Assembly (NCBI GenBank): GCA_002338255.1
Contig: DDHX01000048.1
Span: forward strand, 36,906 to 60,636
Direction of reading: 5' to 3'
Length of the DNA stretch: 23,731 bases
DNA from: Ruminococcaceae bacterium UBA1865
GTDB taxonomy: Bacteria > Bacillota > Clostridia > Oscillospirales > Acutalibacteraceae
Under the pieces are notes generated by a model. The model ran no database searches. It saw nothing but the letters and a program-made list of their open reading frames with translations, and was not told the DNA's origin. This document shows positions 1 through 7,788 of this stretch, piece by piece. The position numbers were made by a program, and so were the translations under genes. Positions within the stretch are counted from its first letter, which is position 1. Every line of letters starts with the position of its first letter.

Positions 1-813
1 CACTTTTTTAAAAAGTCGGTCAAACGTGGTAATACTGCTGAACCCAGTGGCATATGCAGCTTCAGAAACCGTGTAGTTTGAATCCGCCAATAGGATTTCA
101 GCTTTCTTAATACGATATTCATTCAGATACTGATGAAAACTTTTTTCGGTAATTTCCTTAAAGAGACGTGAAAAATAATATTCGCTGAAACCAACAGCCT
201 GAGCAAAATCTTTCAGATGAATATCCTCACAGTAATTCTTTTCGATAAACTCAAATGATTTGCTGATTTTATTAAGTCCCCAACTTTTACCCTTGCTGTT
301 TTCCATATTTTCAATATTTATTTTGGATGGAGTATTTCTGCACAGCAGTACAAGAATATCGATTACGCGTGCAGTATAGTATAGCTGATTTACACTTCCC
401 CCATCTTTAATCTCCTGCAATACTTTTGAAATCTCGCTCTCAATCTGTGAATACAAAACACCATCATTCGGGGTGATCAGCCGTACATCGCATAATTGGG
501 TACGAATTCGATCTGCGTCACCGTAAAAATTGAGGCTGGAAAGTTCGAAATTAATAAAGATCCGCGTTCCGGTTGGCGTCTCACTTTGAAATTCATGAAT
601 ATCTCCACTGGGAACAAAGAAAATATCCTTTTCTTTCAATTCATATTTCTTGGAATTTACAAATACAACGAACTCATTTTCAAGCACATAAATCAATTCA
701 ATTGCGTTATGCCAATGTGCAGGATAGTTAAAATTAATGTCCTGATTAACAAGTAAGCGAAAAGGAAATTCTTTTTCAAACAGTTCCTTCTCATGAAGGC
801 CTTCAATTTTCAT
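1..813 (-). CDS. AraC-family transcriptional regulator with cupin sensor domain (3' end cut by window edge)
   Basis: The frame is open for 271 codons from the ATG at 813 to the window edge, so the C-terminal end is missing. A good RBS (GGAGGTG, 818-824 on the complement) precedes the ATG. Residues about 25-105 look like an AraC-type cupin sensor: YPAHWHNAIELIYVLE at the start and FFVPSGDIHEF in the middle. Residues about 178-271 form the double HTH, including HLKDFAQAVGFSEYYFSRLF and EAAYATGFSSITTFDRLFKK. Only the last 10-20 residues of the second HTH should be lacking. Such proteins bind a small ligand, often a sugar, and activate a neighbouring operon. Its target is probably left of the window, because the next gene to the right is the unrelated sufSU pair. 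Family assignment is secure; ligand and targets are unknown. Confidence 0.93.
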   Translation of the reverse strand, partial: MKIEGLHEKELFEKEFPFRLLVNQDINFNYPAHWHNAIELIYVLENEFVVFVNSKKYELKEKDIFFVPSGDIHEFQSETPTGTRIFINFELSSLNFYGDADRIRTQLCDVRLITPNDGVLYSQIESEISKVLQEIKDGGSVNQLYYTARVIDILVLLCRNTPSKINIENMENSKGKSWGLNKISKSFEFIEKNYCEDIHLKDFAQAVGFSEYYFSRLFKEITEKSFHQYLNEYRIKKAEILLADSNYTVSEAAYATGFSSITTFDRLFKKV

Positions 814-904
814 GTGGCACCTCCATCAAAATGATAGAAATGAGATTGCTTCATCATTACTATATCATTGAGTAAATACAGCTTTTTTATAAATTGGTCA
901 TGCA

Positions 905-1357
905 TCACGGATCTCGATTAAGCTCGTCTCCCTCGTTATTAAGGGCGCTTTCAAGCGTATTCCAAGGAAGCACAGCGCATTTCACGCGAGCCGGCATGTG
1001 TGAAATATCCCGAAAGGCTAAGGCTGTGCCCAATACCGCAAGTTGCTCTCCGTCGGTAATTTTATTCGTAATCATGCGCAAAAAAACATCGGCTATTTTC
1101 AGAGCTGCGTCCGTTGTTTTTCCTTTGATCAAATCAATCATAACGGATGCGGATGCCTGAGAAAATGCACAGCCAATCCCGGTAAATGCAGCATCCTCAA
1201 TCACTCCCTCTTTTTCCCGCAGTTCCAACTCTATTTCATCGCCGCAGCTCGGATTAATCCCTTTCAGCACAGTTGTAGGATTTTCAATATGATGCTTATT
1301 TCGATTTGAATGGCTGTGTTCAGCCAGTAATTTTGTGTAAATCTGTTCAATCCTCAT
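905..1357 (-). CDS. sufU: SufU-type zinc-dependent sulfur acceptor for Fe-S cluster assembly
   Basis: A 150-residue protein of the SufU/NifU-N family. SufU takes the persulfide sulfur from SufS through a zinc site and passes it to the Suf scaffold in the cytosol. The family ligands are visible: NPSCGD (C38, D40), GIGCAFS (C63) and VKCAVLPW (C127). The length matches Gram-positive SufU. The frame stays open upstream to 1405, but the ATG at 1357 gives the usual N-terminus MRIEQIYTKLL and has a GGGGATGG-like RBS inside the end of sufS, so it is preferred. It overlaps the last 11 bases of sufS, which implies one transcript and coupled translation. The cysteines and tail look intact. Confidence 0.94.
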   Translation of the reverse strand: MRIEQIYTKLLAEHSHSNRNKHHIENPTTVLKGINPSCGDEIELELREKEGVIEDAAFTGIGCAFSQASASVMIDLIKGKTTDAALKIADVFLRMITNKITDGEQLAVLGTALAFRDISHMPARVKCAVLPWNTLESALNNEGDELNRDP

Positions 1358-2573
1358 AGCCAAGCCATCCCCTAACTTTTTTAAGACTTGTAAGGAATAT
1401 ATCAATATCTTCTTTTGTATTATAAAAAGATAAGCTTATTCTGCATGTGGCAGATACACCCAGATACTTCATCAACGGCTGTGCGCAATGATGACCTGCC
1501 CGGATCGCTATGCCATCCAAATCAAGGATAGAGGAAACATCATGCGGATGAACCTCTTTCAAGTTAAATGAAATCACGCCGCAGCGTTCTTGTGTATTGC
1601 TTGCGTTACCGTAAACGGCAACATGCGGTATCTCTCCAAGTCCTTTCAGTGCATACGCCGTTAGCTCAGATTCAATTTTTCCGATTGTTTCATAACCAAC
1701 CTGATTCAGATACCGGATTGCACGATCCAAGCCAATTGCACCTCCGACATTTTGCGTTCCAGCTTCGAATTTTTGAGGAGAAGGGGCGAAAATAGAATTC
1801 TGTTCATAAACATATTCTATCATTTCACCGCCCATCAGAAAGGGCGGCATTTTGCCCAGTAGTTCCCGTTTTCCGTACAAAACTCCAATTCCCATCGGCG
1901 CAAGCATTTTATGCCCGGAAAACGCGATAAAATCTACATCAAGACTTTTCACATTTATGGAATAGTGCGGGATGCTCTGCGCACAGTCTAAAACAGTTAC
2001 CGCACCGACTCTATGCGCTTTTTGAACAATCTTTTCAACCGGATTCACCGTGCCCAGAACATTGGAGACATGCGCAAAGGCCACAATTTTGGTCTTTGAC
2101 GTGATCTTGCTTTCAATTTCAGCATCAGTGATACATCCGAACTCATCAGGATAAAGAAAATTTAATTTTACGCCCTTTGCCCTTGCTACCATCTGCCAAG
2201 GTACAAGGTTGCTGTGATGTTCCGATACAGGTAAGGCAATCTCGTCTCCTTCCTGCAGGAACGGAAGGCCGTAGCTGTAAGCGATAAGGTTCAGCGCTTC
2301 TGTAGCATTCCGTGTAAAAATGACTTCTCCGTCCTCTTGCGCCCCAATGAATTCTTTCACCGCATGGCGTGCATTTTCATATGCTTCCGTAGCTCTTACA
2401 CTGAGTTGATAAAGCCCGCGACGTGGATTGGCATTAAACGTATGGTAATATTCATCTACCGCTTGAAGGACAGAAACCGGCTTTTGTGTTGTGGCAGCAT
2501 TATCAAGATAAACAAGATTTTTCCCGTTTATTTGTTCATTTAAAATCGGGAAATCGTCACGATATGGATTCAA
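1347..2573 (-). CDS. sufS: SufS-type cysteine desulfurase
   Basis: A 408-residue PLP-dependent group II cysteine desulfurase, which converts cysteine to alanine and an enzyme-bound persulfide for Fe-S cluster assembly. The PLP lysine is in FSGHKMLAPMG (K222), the PLP-stacking histidine region in VSEHHSNLVPW (H119/H120), and the catalytic cysteine in RAGHHCAQPLMKY (C363). The N-terminus YLDNAATTQKP is typical. The start is TTG at 2573: an in-frame TAA lies three codons upstream, no ATG or GTG lies between, and an AAAAGGGGG RBS sits 10 bases before it. The gene heads a two-gene unit with sufU. The sufC, sufB and sufD genes that commonly precede sufSU in Firmicutes are not within the window; upstream there is only about 580 bp of non-coding sequence. 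Confidence 0.96.
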   Translation of the reverse strand: MNPYRDDFPILNEQINGKNLVYLDNAATTQKPVSVLQAVDEYYHTFNANPRRGLYQLSVRATEAYENARHAVKEFIGAQEDGEVIFTRNATEALNLIAYSYGLPFLQEGDEIALPVSEHHSNLVPWQMVARAKGVKLNFLYPDEFGCITDAEIESKITSKTKIVAFAHVSNVLGTVNPVEKIVQKAHRVGAVTVLDCAQSIPHYSINVKSLDVDFIAFSGHKMLAPMGIGVLYGKRELLGKMPPFLMGGEMIEYVYEQNSIFAPSPQKFEAGTQNVGGAIGLDRAIRYLNQVGYETIGKIESELTAYALKGLGEIPHVAVYGNASNTQERCGVISFNLKEVHPHDVSSILDLDGIAIRAGHHCAQPLMKYLGVSATCRISLSFYNTKEDIDIFLTSLKKVRGWLGYED

Positions 2574-2607
2574 TGCAGTTTAGCCCCCTTTTCGCGTTAA
2601 ATTTCAA

Positions 2608-2685
2608 CTATATCAAGTTAAAATGACTCTCTATTTAAAATTCGAATAGAAATAGAATCTGCCTTTCTTCACTGACTTGATATAG
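2608..2685. repeat. Perfect 11-bp inverted repeat upstream of sufS
   Basis: CTATATCAAGT at 2608-2618 is exactly inverted as ACTTGATATAG at 2675-2685, with 56 bases between. The interior is very A+T rich and has a smaller CTATT/AATAG inversion. The left arm lies 34 bases before the sufS start. It could be a pair of operator half-sites or the ends of a tiny mobile element; nothing inside is coding. Function is inferred from position only. Confidence 0.5.
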
Positions 2686-2851
2686 CAGTATTCGCTATTG
2701 AAGGGCTTTACACAGCACCAATCTTAAAGATTTGAAAATAATAAACCAAGCGGTGAAAACAAAACCCGTGTTTTTAAAGTTCGCCAGCAAAAAGCTATTC
2801 TATCGTTGTAATTATATTTTCTCTTCCATGGTTTTATATGGCTGACCATGC

Positions 2852-2880
2852 TTGAATAGACTTAATAATTTTATCATATA
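2852..2880 (+). promoter_or_regulatory. Probable sigma-A-type promoter before a short HTH remnant
   Basis: TTGAAT at 2852-2857 and CATATA at 2875-2880 are separated by 17 bases. An AAAGGAA RBS follows at 2884-2890, then an ATG at 2899. The -10 box is weak. Confidence 0.35.
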
Positions 2881-2898
2881 TCGAAAGGAAAGTACATA

Positions 2899-3024
2899 AT
2901 GTCAAGCGACAAAATTCGCGAAATGCAAATTAAAGTCGGCATATCACAACCCGAGCTTGCCCGACAAAGTGGACATGCCGTGTCAACATCCATGGGACAA
3001 ACCATTTGTTTTTCCGGATGGTGA
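2899..3024 (+). pseudogene. Short ORF resembling the start of an XRE-type HTH protein, probably a remnant
   Basis: Forty-one codons from an ATG with a good RBS (AAAGGAA, 8 bases upstream) to TGA at 3022. Residues 6-25, IREMQIKVGISQPELARQSG, resemble helix 1 and helix 2 of a Cro/cI HTH, but the recognition helix is missing and the tail is not HTH-like. A second frame is open across 2910-3045, with PWDKPFVFPDGES followed by TGA, which would fit a frameshifted or rearranged gene. The promoter-like sequence and RBS suggest that a functional gene once stood here. The rest of 2574-3155 shows no coding sequence that I can support. It could also be a chance ORF. Confidence 0.3.
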
Positions 3025-3109
3025 AAGTACTCCCCCGGCGCTTTGATCGTTTTTTCACAAATTGTTGCTTATAGGTTGACTTAATCGCCCAATATCACCT
3101 ATGAATCCA

Positions 3110-3137
3110 TTGATATCTAATTTTAAAATCGTATAAT
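3110..3137 (+). promoter_or_regulatory. Promoter of the regulator-ABC transporter operon
   Basis: TTGATA at 3110-3115, a 16-base spacer, and consensus TATAAT at 3132-3137. The predicted transcript would start near 3144, almost at the GAGGTG RBS (3144-3149) of the ATG at 3156, so the leader would be very short. HTH regulators of this type often repress their own promoter; no operator could be assigned. Confidence 0.6.
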
Positions 3138-3155
3138 TACAGTTGAGGTGATCGT

Positions 3156-4271
3156 ATGAAAGAGATTAACATTGCGAAAACGCTTATTGCTAAGCGTAAA
3201 GAAAAATCCATTACGCAGGATGTGCTTGCTGCATATATCGGCGTATCAAAGGCGTCTGTTTCCAAGTGGGAAACCGGACAAAGCTATCCTGATATTACCT
3301 TTCTTCCGCAGCTCGCAACATATTTTAACATTAGTATTGATGAGCTGATTGGTTATTCGCCGCAAATGACGAAAGAGGCCATTCGAAAGCTATATTGTAA
3401 GTTGACTGGTGAATTCAGCAGCAGACCTTTCGATGAGGTGCTGAACGAGTGTCATGAAATTATCAAGAAATATTATTCCTGTTTTCCTCTTTTACTGCAG
3501 ATGGCTGCACTTTTTTTGAACCATTATATGCTTGCCAGGGAGAAGGATGTACAAGACGCCATTCTTCAAGAAACAATTGACTTATGCCGGAGAATCAAAG
3601 CGGAGAGTGAGAATGTGCGAATGATAAATGAGGCAAATTCCCTTGAAGCAGTCTGCTGTCTAATGTCGCAGCAGCCGGAGGCTGTCCTGGAATTATTAGA
3701 CGGCCTTATGCAACCTGCATCATCAAATGAATCCGTATTGGCAAGCGCCTATCAGATGACAGGGAATTTAGAAAAAGCAAAAGAAGTATTACAGACTGGC
3801 ATATATCATCATTTGATTGAGATGACCGGAATTTTTTCGAGCTATCTAATATTGAATCAGGATGACCCGGAACGGTTTGAAAATATATTGCACCGTGCGA
3901 TTTCCGTAGCTGAAACTTTTGATTTAGATATACTTAATGTGGGCGTTATGCTGCAGATATATTTAGCGGCAGCACAAGGATATGCAATACAGAACAATCA
4001 AGAAAAAGCGCTGGATATGATAAAGAAGTATTCAAGCGTATGCACATCCGATGCATTTCCAATTACGCTACATGGTGATAAGTTTTTTGACCGTATTGAT
4101 AATTGGTTCGCCGAGTTTGATTTGGGAAATCAGGCCCCTCGTGATGAAAAAGTGATTAAAAGAAGCATACTCCAGGCAATCAACCAAAACCCCGCGTTTG
4201 CAGCATTTGCGGACCAGCCAAGGTTCAAGAGCATCATGGAAATAATGAAAGCAAAATTAGGAGATTATTGA
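3156..4271 (+). CDS. XRE-family transcriptional regulator with helical TPR-like C-terminal domain
   Basis: A 371-residue protein. Residues about 6-62 are a Cro/cI HTH (ITQDVLAAYIGVSKASVSKWE, with the typical SKWETGQSYPDI and ISIDELIGY ending). The remaining 300 residues are helical with repeat-like segments (EAVCCLMSQQPEAVLELLDGL, AYQMTGNLEKAKEVLQTGIYH), which fits a TPR-type sensor domain. The first TPR-like units begin after residue 100. The ATG has a GAGGTG RBS. It is the first gene of a tight operon: one base separates it from the PLDc_N peptide, followed by the ABC ATPase and permease. Regulators in this arrangement are usually taken to control the adjacent transporter; here that is inferred from position. 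The signal sensed is unknown. Confidence 0.9.
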   Translation: MKEINIAKTLIAKRKEKSITQDVLAAYIGVSKASVSKWETGQSYPDITFLPQLATYFNISIDELIGYSPQMTKEAIRKLYCKLTGEFSSRPFDEVLNECHEIIKKYYSCFPLLLQMAALFLNHYMLAREKDVQDAILQETIDLCRRIKAESENVRMINEANSLEAVCCLMSQQPEAVLELLDGLMQPASSNESVLASAYQMTGNLEKAKEVLQTGIYHHLIEMTGIFSSYLILNQDDPERFENILHRAISVAETFDLDILNVGVMLQIYLAAAQGYAIQNNQEKALDMIKKYSSVCTSDAFPITLHGDKFFDRIDNWFAEFDLGNQAPRDEKVIKRSILQAINQNPAFAAFADQPRFKSIMEIMKAKLGDY

Positions 4272-4272
4272 T

Positions 4273-4473
4273 ATGGACATACTGATGGAATATCTACCGT
4301 TTTTAATTCCTGTTATTATCATTGAATTGGCATTGGCTATTACTGCATTAGTACATGTATTAAAACACCCGGTCTATCGCTTCGGGAATAAGGTGATGTG
4401 GATTGTGATTGTTCTTATAGTTCAAATCATCGGTCCAGTTGTTTACTTCGTTTTTGGCAGAGGTGAAGAATGA
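4273..4473 (+). CDS. Small membrane protein with PLDc_N (phospholipase D-nuclease N-terminal) domain
   Basis: Sixty-six residues with two hydrophobic helices (about 7-30 and 42-62). The second is followed by the PLDc_N ending GPVVYFVFGRGE. In cardiolipin synthases this module precedes the catalytic domains, but here it stands alone, so no enzymatic activity is expected. It starts one base after the stop of the regulator and its last bases overlap the ATPase start (ATGA at 4470-4473), so all three are translationally linked. Stand-alone PLDc_N peptides are common beside ABC-2 type exporters in Clostridia, perhaps as accessory membrane subunits; that role is inference. Confidence 0.88.
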   Translation: MDILMEYLPFLIPVIIIELALAITALVHVLKHPVYRFGNKVMWIVIVLIVQIIGPVVYFVFGRGEE

Positions 4474-5390
4474 TGGACACTCTTTGCATAGAGCATTTAT
4501 CAAAGAGTTTCGGCACACACAAAATCATTGACGATTTATCCTTCATTGTGCCGGAACATGCTGTTTTTGGCTTTCTTGGCCAAAACGGCGCCGGTAAAAC
4601 CACCACAATGAAAATGATTCTTGGACTGCTTAAGCCTGAAAGTGGTAGTATTAAAGTATGCGGAGAGACAGTTACATATGGACAGACAAAGACCAATCGA
4701 TATATCGGATATCTGCCTGATGTTCCTGAATTTTACAGCTATATGAGGCCATTTGAATACTTGAAGCTGTGTGGCAAAATCACAGGACTGTCTGATCAGA
4801 AAATCAAGTGTAGAAGCGAAGAGCTTCTGTTGCTTGTGGGACTTGACAAGGTGAACAAGAAGATTGGAGGCTTCTCCCGTGGTATGAAGCAAAGGCTCGG
4901 CATCGCACAGGCCCTACTCAACGAGCCCAAGCTCCTTGTTTGCGATGAGCCAACCTCAGCGCTTGATCCTATTGGCAGAAAGGAAATCCTTGATATTCTT
5001 TGTCAGGTCAAGGGGAAAACCACCGTTGTTTTCTCCACACATATCCTTTCAGATGTGGAGCGAATTTGCGATCGTATCGCTGTACTGCATAACGGTAAAC
5101 TGGCTCTTTGCGGTACCCTGTCGGACATTAGAGAACAACATAAGCGGGATGGACTGCTGATTGAATTTTCATCGCAAGCCGATAAGGAACAATTTTCATC
5201 ATTCCCTCAGATAATCCCACTTTTGACAAATGCTGAGAATACGGATTCGAGCCTTATTATTCATACCCGTAGCCTTGAAAAGGCAGAGTCGGCGGTCATT
5301 GCAACACTCGCAGAAAATCACCTTCTTCCTGTAAAATTCGAAGTGCAGGAACCGACGCTCGAAAGTCTTTTCATGGAGGTGGTCAAATGA
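4470..5390 (+). CDS. ABC transporter ATP-binding protein (ABC-2 exporter type)
   Basis: A 306-residue ATPase subunit. Walker A is GQNGAGKT (37-44), the signature region is GGFSRGMKQRLG (about 133-144), Walker B is LLVCDEPTSALDP with E160, and the switch histidine is H191 in STHILSD. The C-terminal 90 residues form the accessory region common in antibiotic or bacteriocin exporters of the BcrA/NatA type. It overlaps the PLDc_N gene by four bases and the permease by four bases (ATGA at 5387-5390). All ATPase motifs are intact, but its permease partner is truncated, so the transporter may not work unless another permease substitutes. Substrate is unknown. Confidence 0.95.
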   Translation: MMDTLCIEHLSKSFGTHKIIDDLSFIVPEHAVFGFLGQNGAGKTTTMKMILGLLKPESGSIKVCGETVTYGQTKTNRYIGYLPDVPEFYSYMRPFEYLKLCGKITGLSDQKIKCRSEELLLLVGLDKVNKKIGGFSRGMKQRLGIAQALLNEPKLLVCDEPTSALDPIGRKEILDILCQVKGKTTVVFSTHILSDVERICDRIAVLHNGKLALCGTLSDIREQHKRDGLLIEFSSQADKEQFSSFPQIIPLLTNAENTDSSLIIHTRSLEKAESAVIATLAENHLLPVKFEVQEPTLESLFMEVVK

Positions 5391-5806
5391 GATCATATTT
5401 CGCATTCACCAACAAAGAGTTTTGTGAAGCTATTCGCACTTACAAGCTGCTGATTATGGCAGCCGTGTTTTTATTACTTGGAATGATGAATCCGATTACA
5501 GCAAAAATAACACCTCAACTGGCTGCGTCATTTATGCCGGAGGGGATGAAAATCACCATTCCAGAACCAACCGCTATGGATTCGTGGACACAGTTTTTCA
5601 AGAATGTACCGCAATTGGGGCTAATCGTTCTTGTCGTTTTATTTAGCGGAATCATGGCAAATGAGTTTTCTCATGGTACACTTATCAATATACTGACAAA
5701 AGGACTTCCACGCAGTGTAGTAATCCTTTCAAAATTTACGATGGCCGTGATTTTATGGACAGCCAGTTACATTCTTTGCTTTGTTGTAACTTATGAAAAA
5801 GATTAA
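5387..5806 (+). pseudogene. ABC-2 type permease subunit, truncated
   Basis: The 139 residues begin like a normal ABC-2 permease: a cytoplasmic start, a first membrane helix (about 22-38, LIMAAVFLLLGMMN), a long extracytoplasmic loop, a second helix (about 77-91), the motif MANEFSHGTLINILTKG, and part of a third helix (VILWTASYILCFVV). It then ends abruptly with TYEKD. Intact relatives have about six helices and about 250 or more residues, so roughly half the protein is gone. The break falls at about 5787-5795, where the frame runs into the start of the next ORF. There is no sign of the missing half downstream. A deletion that joined two genes is the simplest explanation. A natural three-helix variant is less likely. 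Confidence 0.75.
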
Positions 5807-6140
5807 TTCAATTTCGTACGGCGGAAAAATAATATTGACTGGAACTATATTCGCCTTTATGATCCCTTTCGGTATCATGATATTTCCTTTAAAAATCAAC
5901 GTGCTTACTACCATATCAAGCATTTCTTTTTTCTTGGGGGTTACTATTCTTATGGGGTTTGGTATCTTTCTTGCAATTGAATTGCACCAGGATAAAAAAT
6001 TAAACGCATATTATAAGAGAGAACAAACCCAAAAGGTAAAAATCAGTGAAAATAAATATGAATGTCAAGTATGCGGTAATAGAGAAGTAAATCAAAATGA
6101 TACCTGTTGTAAAATTTGTGGCACAAGCTTTGTGAAATAA
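5793..6140 (+). CDS. Hypothetical two-helix membrane protein with C-terminal zinc ribbon
   Basis: A 115-residue protein. Two hydrophobic helices (about 12-34 and 39-64) are followed by a charged linker and a zinc-ribbon-like end with two cysteine pairs: YECQVCGNREV and CCKICGTSFVK. The start is uncertain: the ATG at 5793 lies inside the broken permease gene, overlaps it by 14 bases and has no recognisable RBS. The original N-terminus or leader may therefore have been lost in the same deletion that cut the permease. If expressed, it is probably by coupling to the upstream operon. I do not recognise a specific family; the zinc ribbon suggests metal binding or a protein contact on the cytoplasmic side. 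Confidence 0.55.
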   Translation: MKKINSISYGGKIILTGTIFAFMIPFGIMIFPLKINVLTTISSISFFLGVTILMGFGIFLAIELHQDKKLNAYYKREQTQKVKISENKYECQVCGNREVNQNDTCCKICGTSFVK

Positions 6141-6292
6141 AAGACATATCCCCGATAATAACAATCGTCCTTGCCCCCGCAGTGCTAATTAGAAATCGGT
6201 ACACCTTTGGACTCTTGAACCCCAACTTCCAAACCATGTCGATTGTTAAGATTATCGAAATTGCATCGCACCTTCCTTTCCCAAAAATATAA
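6113..6292 (+). other. Open but startless stretch before the GH5 gene, possible gene remnant
   Basis: Between the TAA at 6110 and the TAA at 6290 one plus-strand frame is open for 59 codons, with a protein-like run such as SPIITIVLAPAVLIRNRY, but it has no start with an RBS. The complementary strand is also open across the same stretch (for example TAGARTIVIIGDMSFI). I recognise neither. It may be a decayed gene or a non-coding leader. Confidence 0.2.
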
Positions 6293-6315
6293 GTGTGAAA
6301 ATGGAGGCAAAATAT

Positions 6316-7338
6316 ATGAATATATTCACAGGATACCAAAGAGGTATCAACCTTGGAGGCTGGCTTTCTCAATGTGAAAACAACAGAGAGCATTACGATT
6401 CTTTTATAAGAGAAAACGACATAAGGCGTATTTCGGAATGGGGACTTGATCACATAAGGCTTCCGATAGATTATGAGCTCGTGAGAACCGATGAAGGCAA
6501 TAATATTGAAGAAGGCTTTGCATATATTGACCGCTGTCTTGAGTGGTGTGGGAAATATAAGTTGAATATGATTTTAGATCTACATAAAACAGTCGGCTTT
6601 TCTTTTGACGAAAAAGCGGATGATTTTTTTAGGAGTACTTTACTTCAAGATAAATTCATATCTCTGTGGGAAGAATTGTCGCGGCGCTATGGAGAATATA
6701 ATAACAGGCTCTCGTTTGAACTTTTGAACGAAGTAGTGGATGAAAATGTCGCTGATATTTGGAACGATATCGTAAGAAGAACGATTCCTGCAATAAGGGA
6801 ACATGCTCCCGTTACAAAAATACTGGTCGGCGGCGTACGAAACAACAGCGTGCTCTGGGTTAGCAAGCTTGATGAGCCTTATGACGAAAACACAATATAT
6901 ACCTTTCATTTTTATGAACCTTTAATTTTCACCCATCAATCAGCATACTGGGTAGAAAAAATGCCTGTGGATTTCTCAACGGAATATCCGGACGATTGTA
7001 ATTCCTTTGTTGAAAAAACAGACAAGTTTCTTCCTTCTATGCATCGTGATATTTACAATATTTTAGGTTGTGAAAAAATCGGTAAAGAATTTATGAAAGC
7101 TGCATTTGCTGATGCCATTAGAACGGCAGAAGAGCGTAACACTGCACTTTACTGCGGTGAATACGGAGTTATTGACAGAGCCTCTCTTTCTTCAACGGTT
7201 AACTGGTATTCAGATATTAACAGTGTTTTTGAAGAATATGGAATATCCAGAGCGGTATGGACGTATAAGAGCAAAGATTTCGGAATAACGGATACACACT
7301 ATTCTGAAATTCTAAATAAGCTTATAAAGCTTTTCTAA
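6316..7338 (+). CDS. Glycoside hydrolase family 5 (cellulase-type), cytoplasmic
   Basis: A 340-residue TIM-barrel glycosidase. GH5 features in order are RGINLGGWLSQ (9-19), GLDHIRLPIDYE on strand 2, LNMILDLHKTVG on strand 3, acid/base E139 in SFELLNEVVDE, YTFHFYEPLIFTHQ on strand 6, nucleophile E282 in ALYCGEYGVIDR, and a late tryptophan (AVWTYKSKDFG). Upstream in-frame GTG (6295) and ATG (6301) codons exist, but GGAGG at 6303-6307 lies 8 bases before the ATG at 6316, which is therefore the start. There is no signal peptide, so it should act in the cytosol on imported beta-linked oligosaccharides or glycosides, not on polymers. No sugar transporter is adjacent. The exact substrate cannot be read from the sequence. 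Confidence 0.93.
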   Translation: MNIFTGYQRGINLGGWLSQCENNREHYDSFIRENDIRRISEWGLDHIRLPIDYELVRTDEGNNIEEGFAYIDRCLEWCGKYKLNMILDLHKTVGFSFDEKADDFFRSTLLQDKFISLWEELSRRYGEYNNRLSFELLNEVVDENVADIWNDIVRRTIPAIREHAPVTKILVGGVRNNSVLWVSKLDEPYDENTIYTFHFYEPLIFTHQSAYWVEKMPVDFSTEYPDDCNSFVEKTDKFLPSMHRDIYNILGCEKIGKEFMKAAFADAIRTAEERNTALYCGEYGVIDRASLSSTVNWYSDINSVFEEYGISRAVWTYKSKDFGITDTHYSEILNKLIKLF

Positions 7339-7466
7339 TTATATGGGGTATTCACTATAGACTTATTAATTCTCTATTGAATGCAAGGAAAATAGAAAAT
7401 TAATTTATATGACATACTTGCGGGTATGCTACAAATCGCTAAATCTGAATATGAAAGGACACTTAC

Positions 7467-7718
7467 ATGATTGAATTTAGGTATGATACACAGTTATTGA
7501 TTGAAGGCACTGGATTAGACGAGGACATTATTCATGATTATTTTATAGCCAATTTCAAGGGAGATTGCTTGATCGCTGTCGGCGATGACGCATTGATTAA
7601 AATTCATTTTCATACGAACGAGCCATGGAACGTGTTGGAATACTGTGCCTCAAAGGGAGAAATCCATGATATTATAATTGAAGATATGGACAGGCAAGCG
7701 AGAGGATTAGGAGGATAA
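7467..7718 (+). CDS. Stand-alone FakA/DAK-type C-terminal domain protein
   Basis: Eighty-three residues matching the pattern of the C-terminal (Dak1_2-type) part of FakA, the fatty acid kinase catalytic subunit: FRYDTQLLIEGTGLDED at the start, GDCLIAVGDDALIKIHFHTNEP (30-53) and WNVLEYCASKGEIHDIIIEDM. In full-length FakA an N-terminal DAK kinase domain of about 200 residues and a middle domain come first; neither is present here. The gene has its own ATG with an AAAGGA RBS 7 bases upstream, so it is either a genuine small protein or a remnant that kept a start. It is flanked by unrelated genes in the same orientation with gaps of 128 and about 200 bp. A role in fatty acid phosphorylation cannot be assumed, because the ATP-binding domain is missing. 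Confidence 0.72.
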   Translation: MIEFRYDTQLLIEGTGLDEDIIHDYFIANFKGDCLIAVGDDALIKIHFHTNEPWNVLEYCASKGEIHDIIIEDMDRQARGLGG

Positions 7719-7788
7719 ATCCCATATTATTGAATATGTACGCTGCCCATTCTATTTTTGATATTCTAATAGCATAACAAATCATTTA

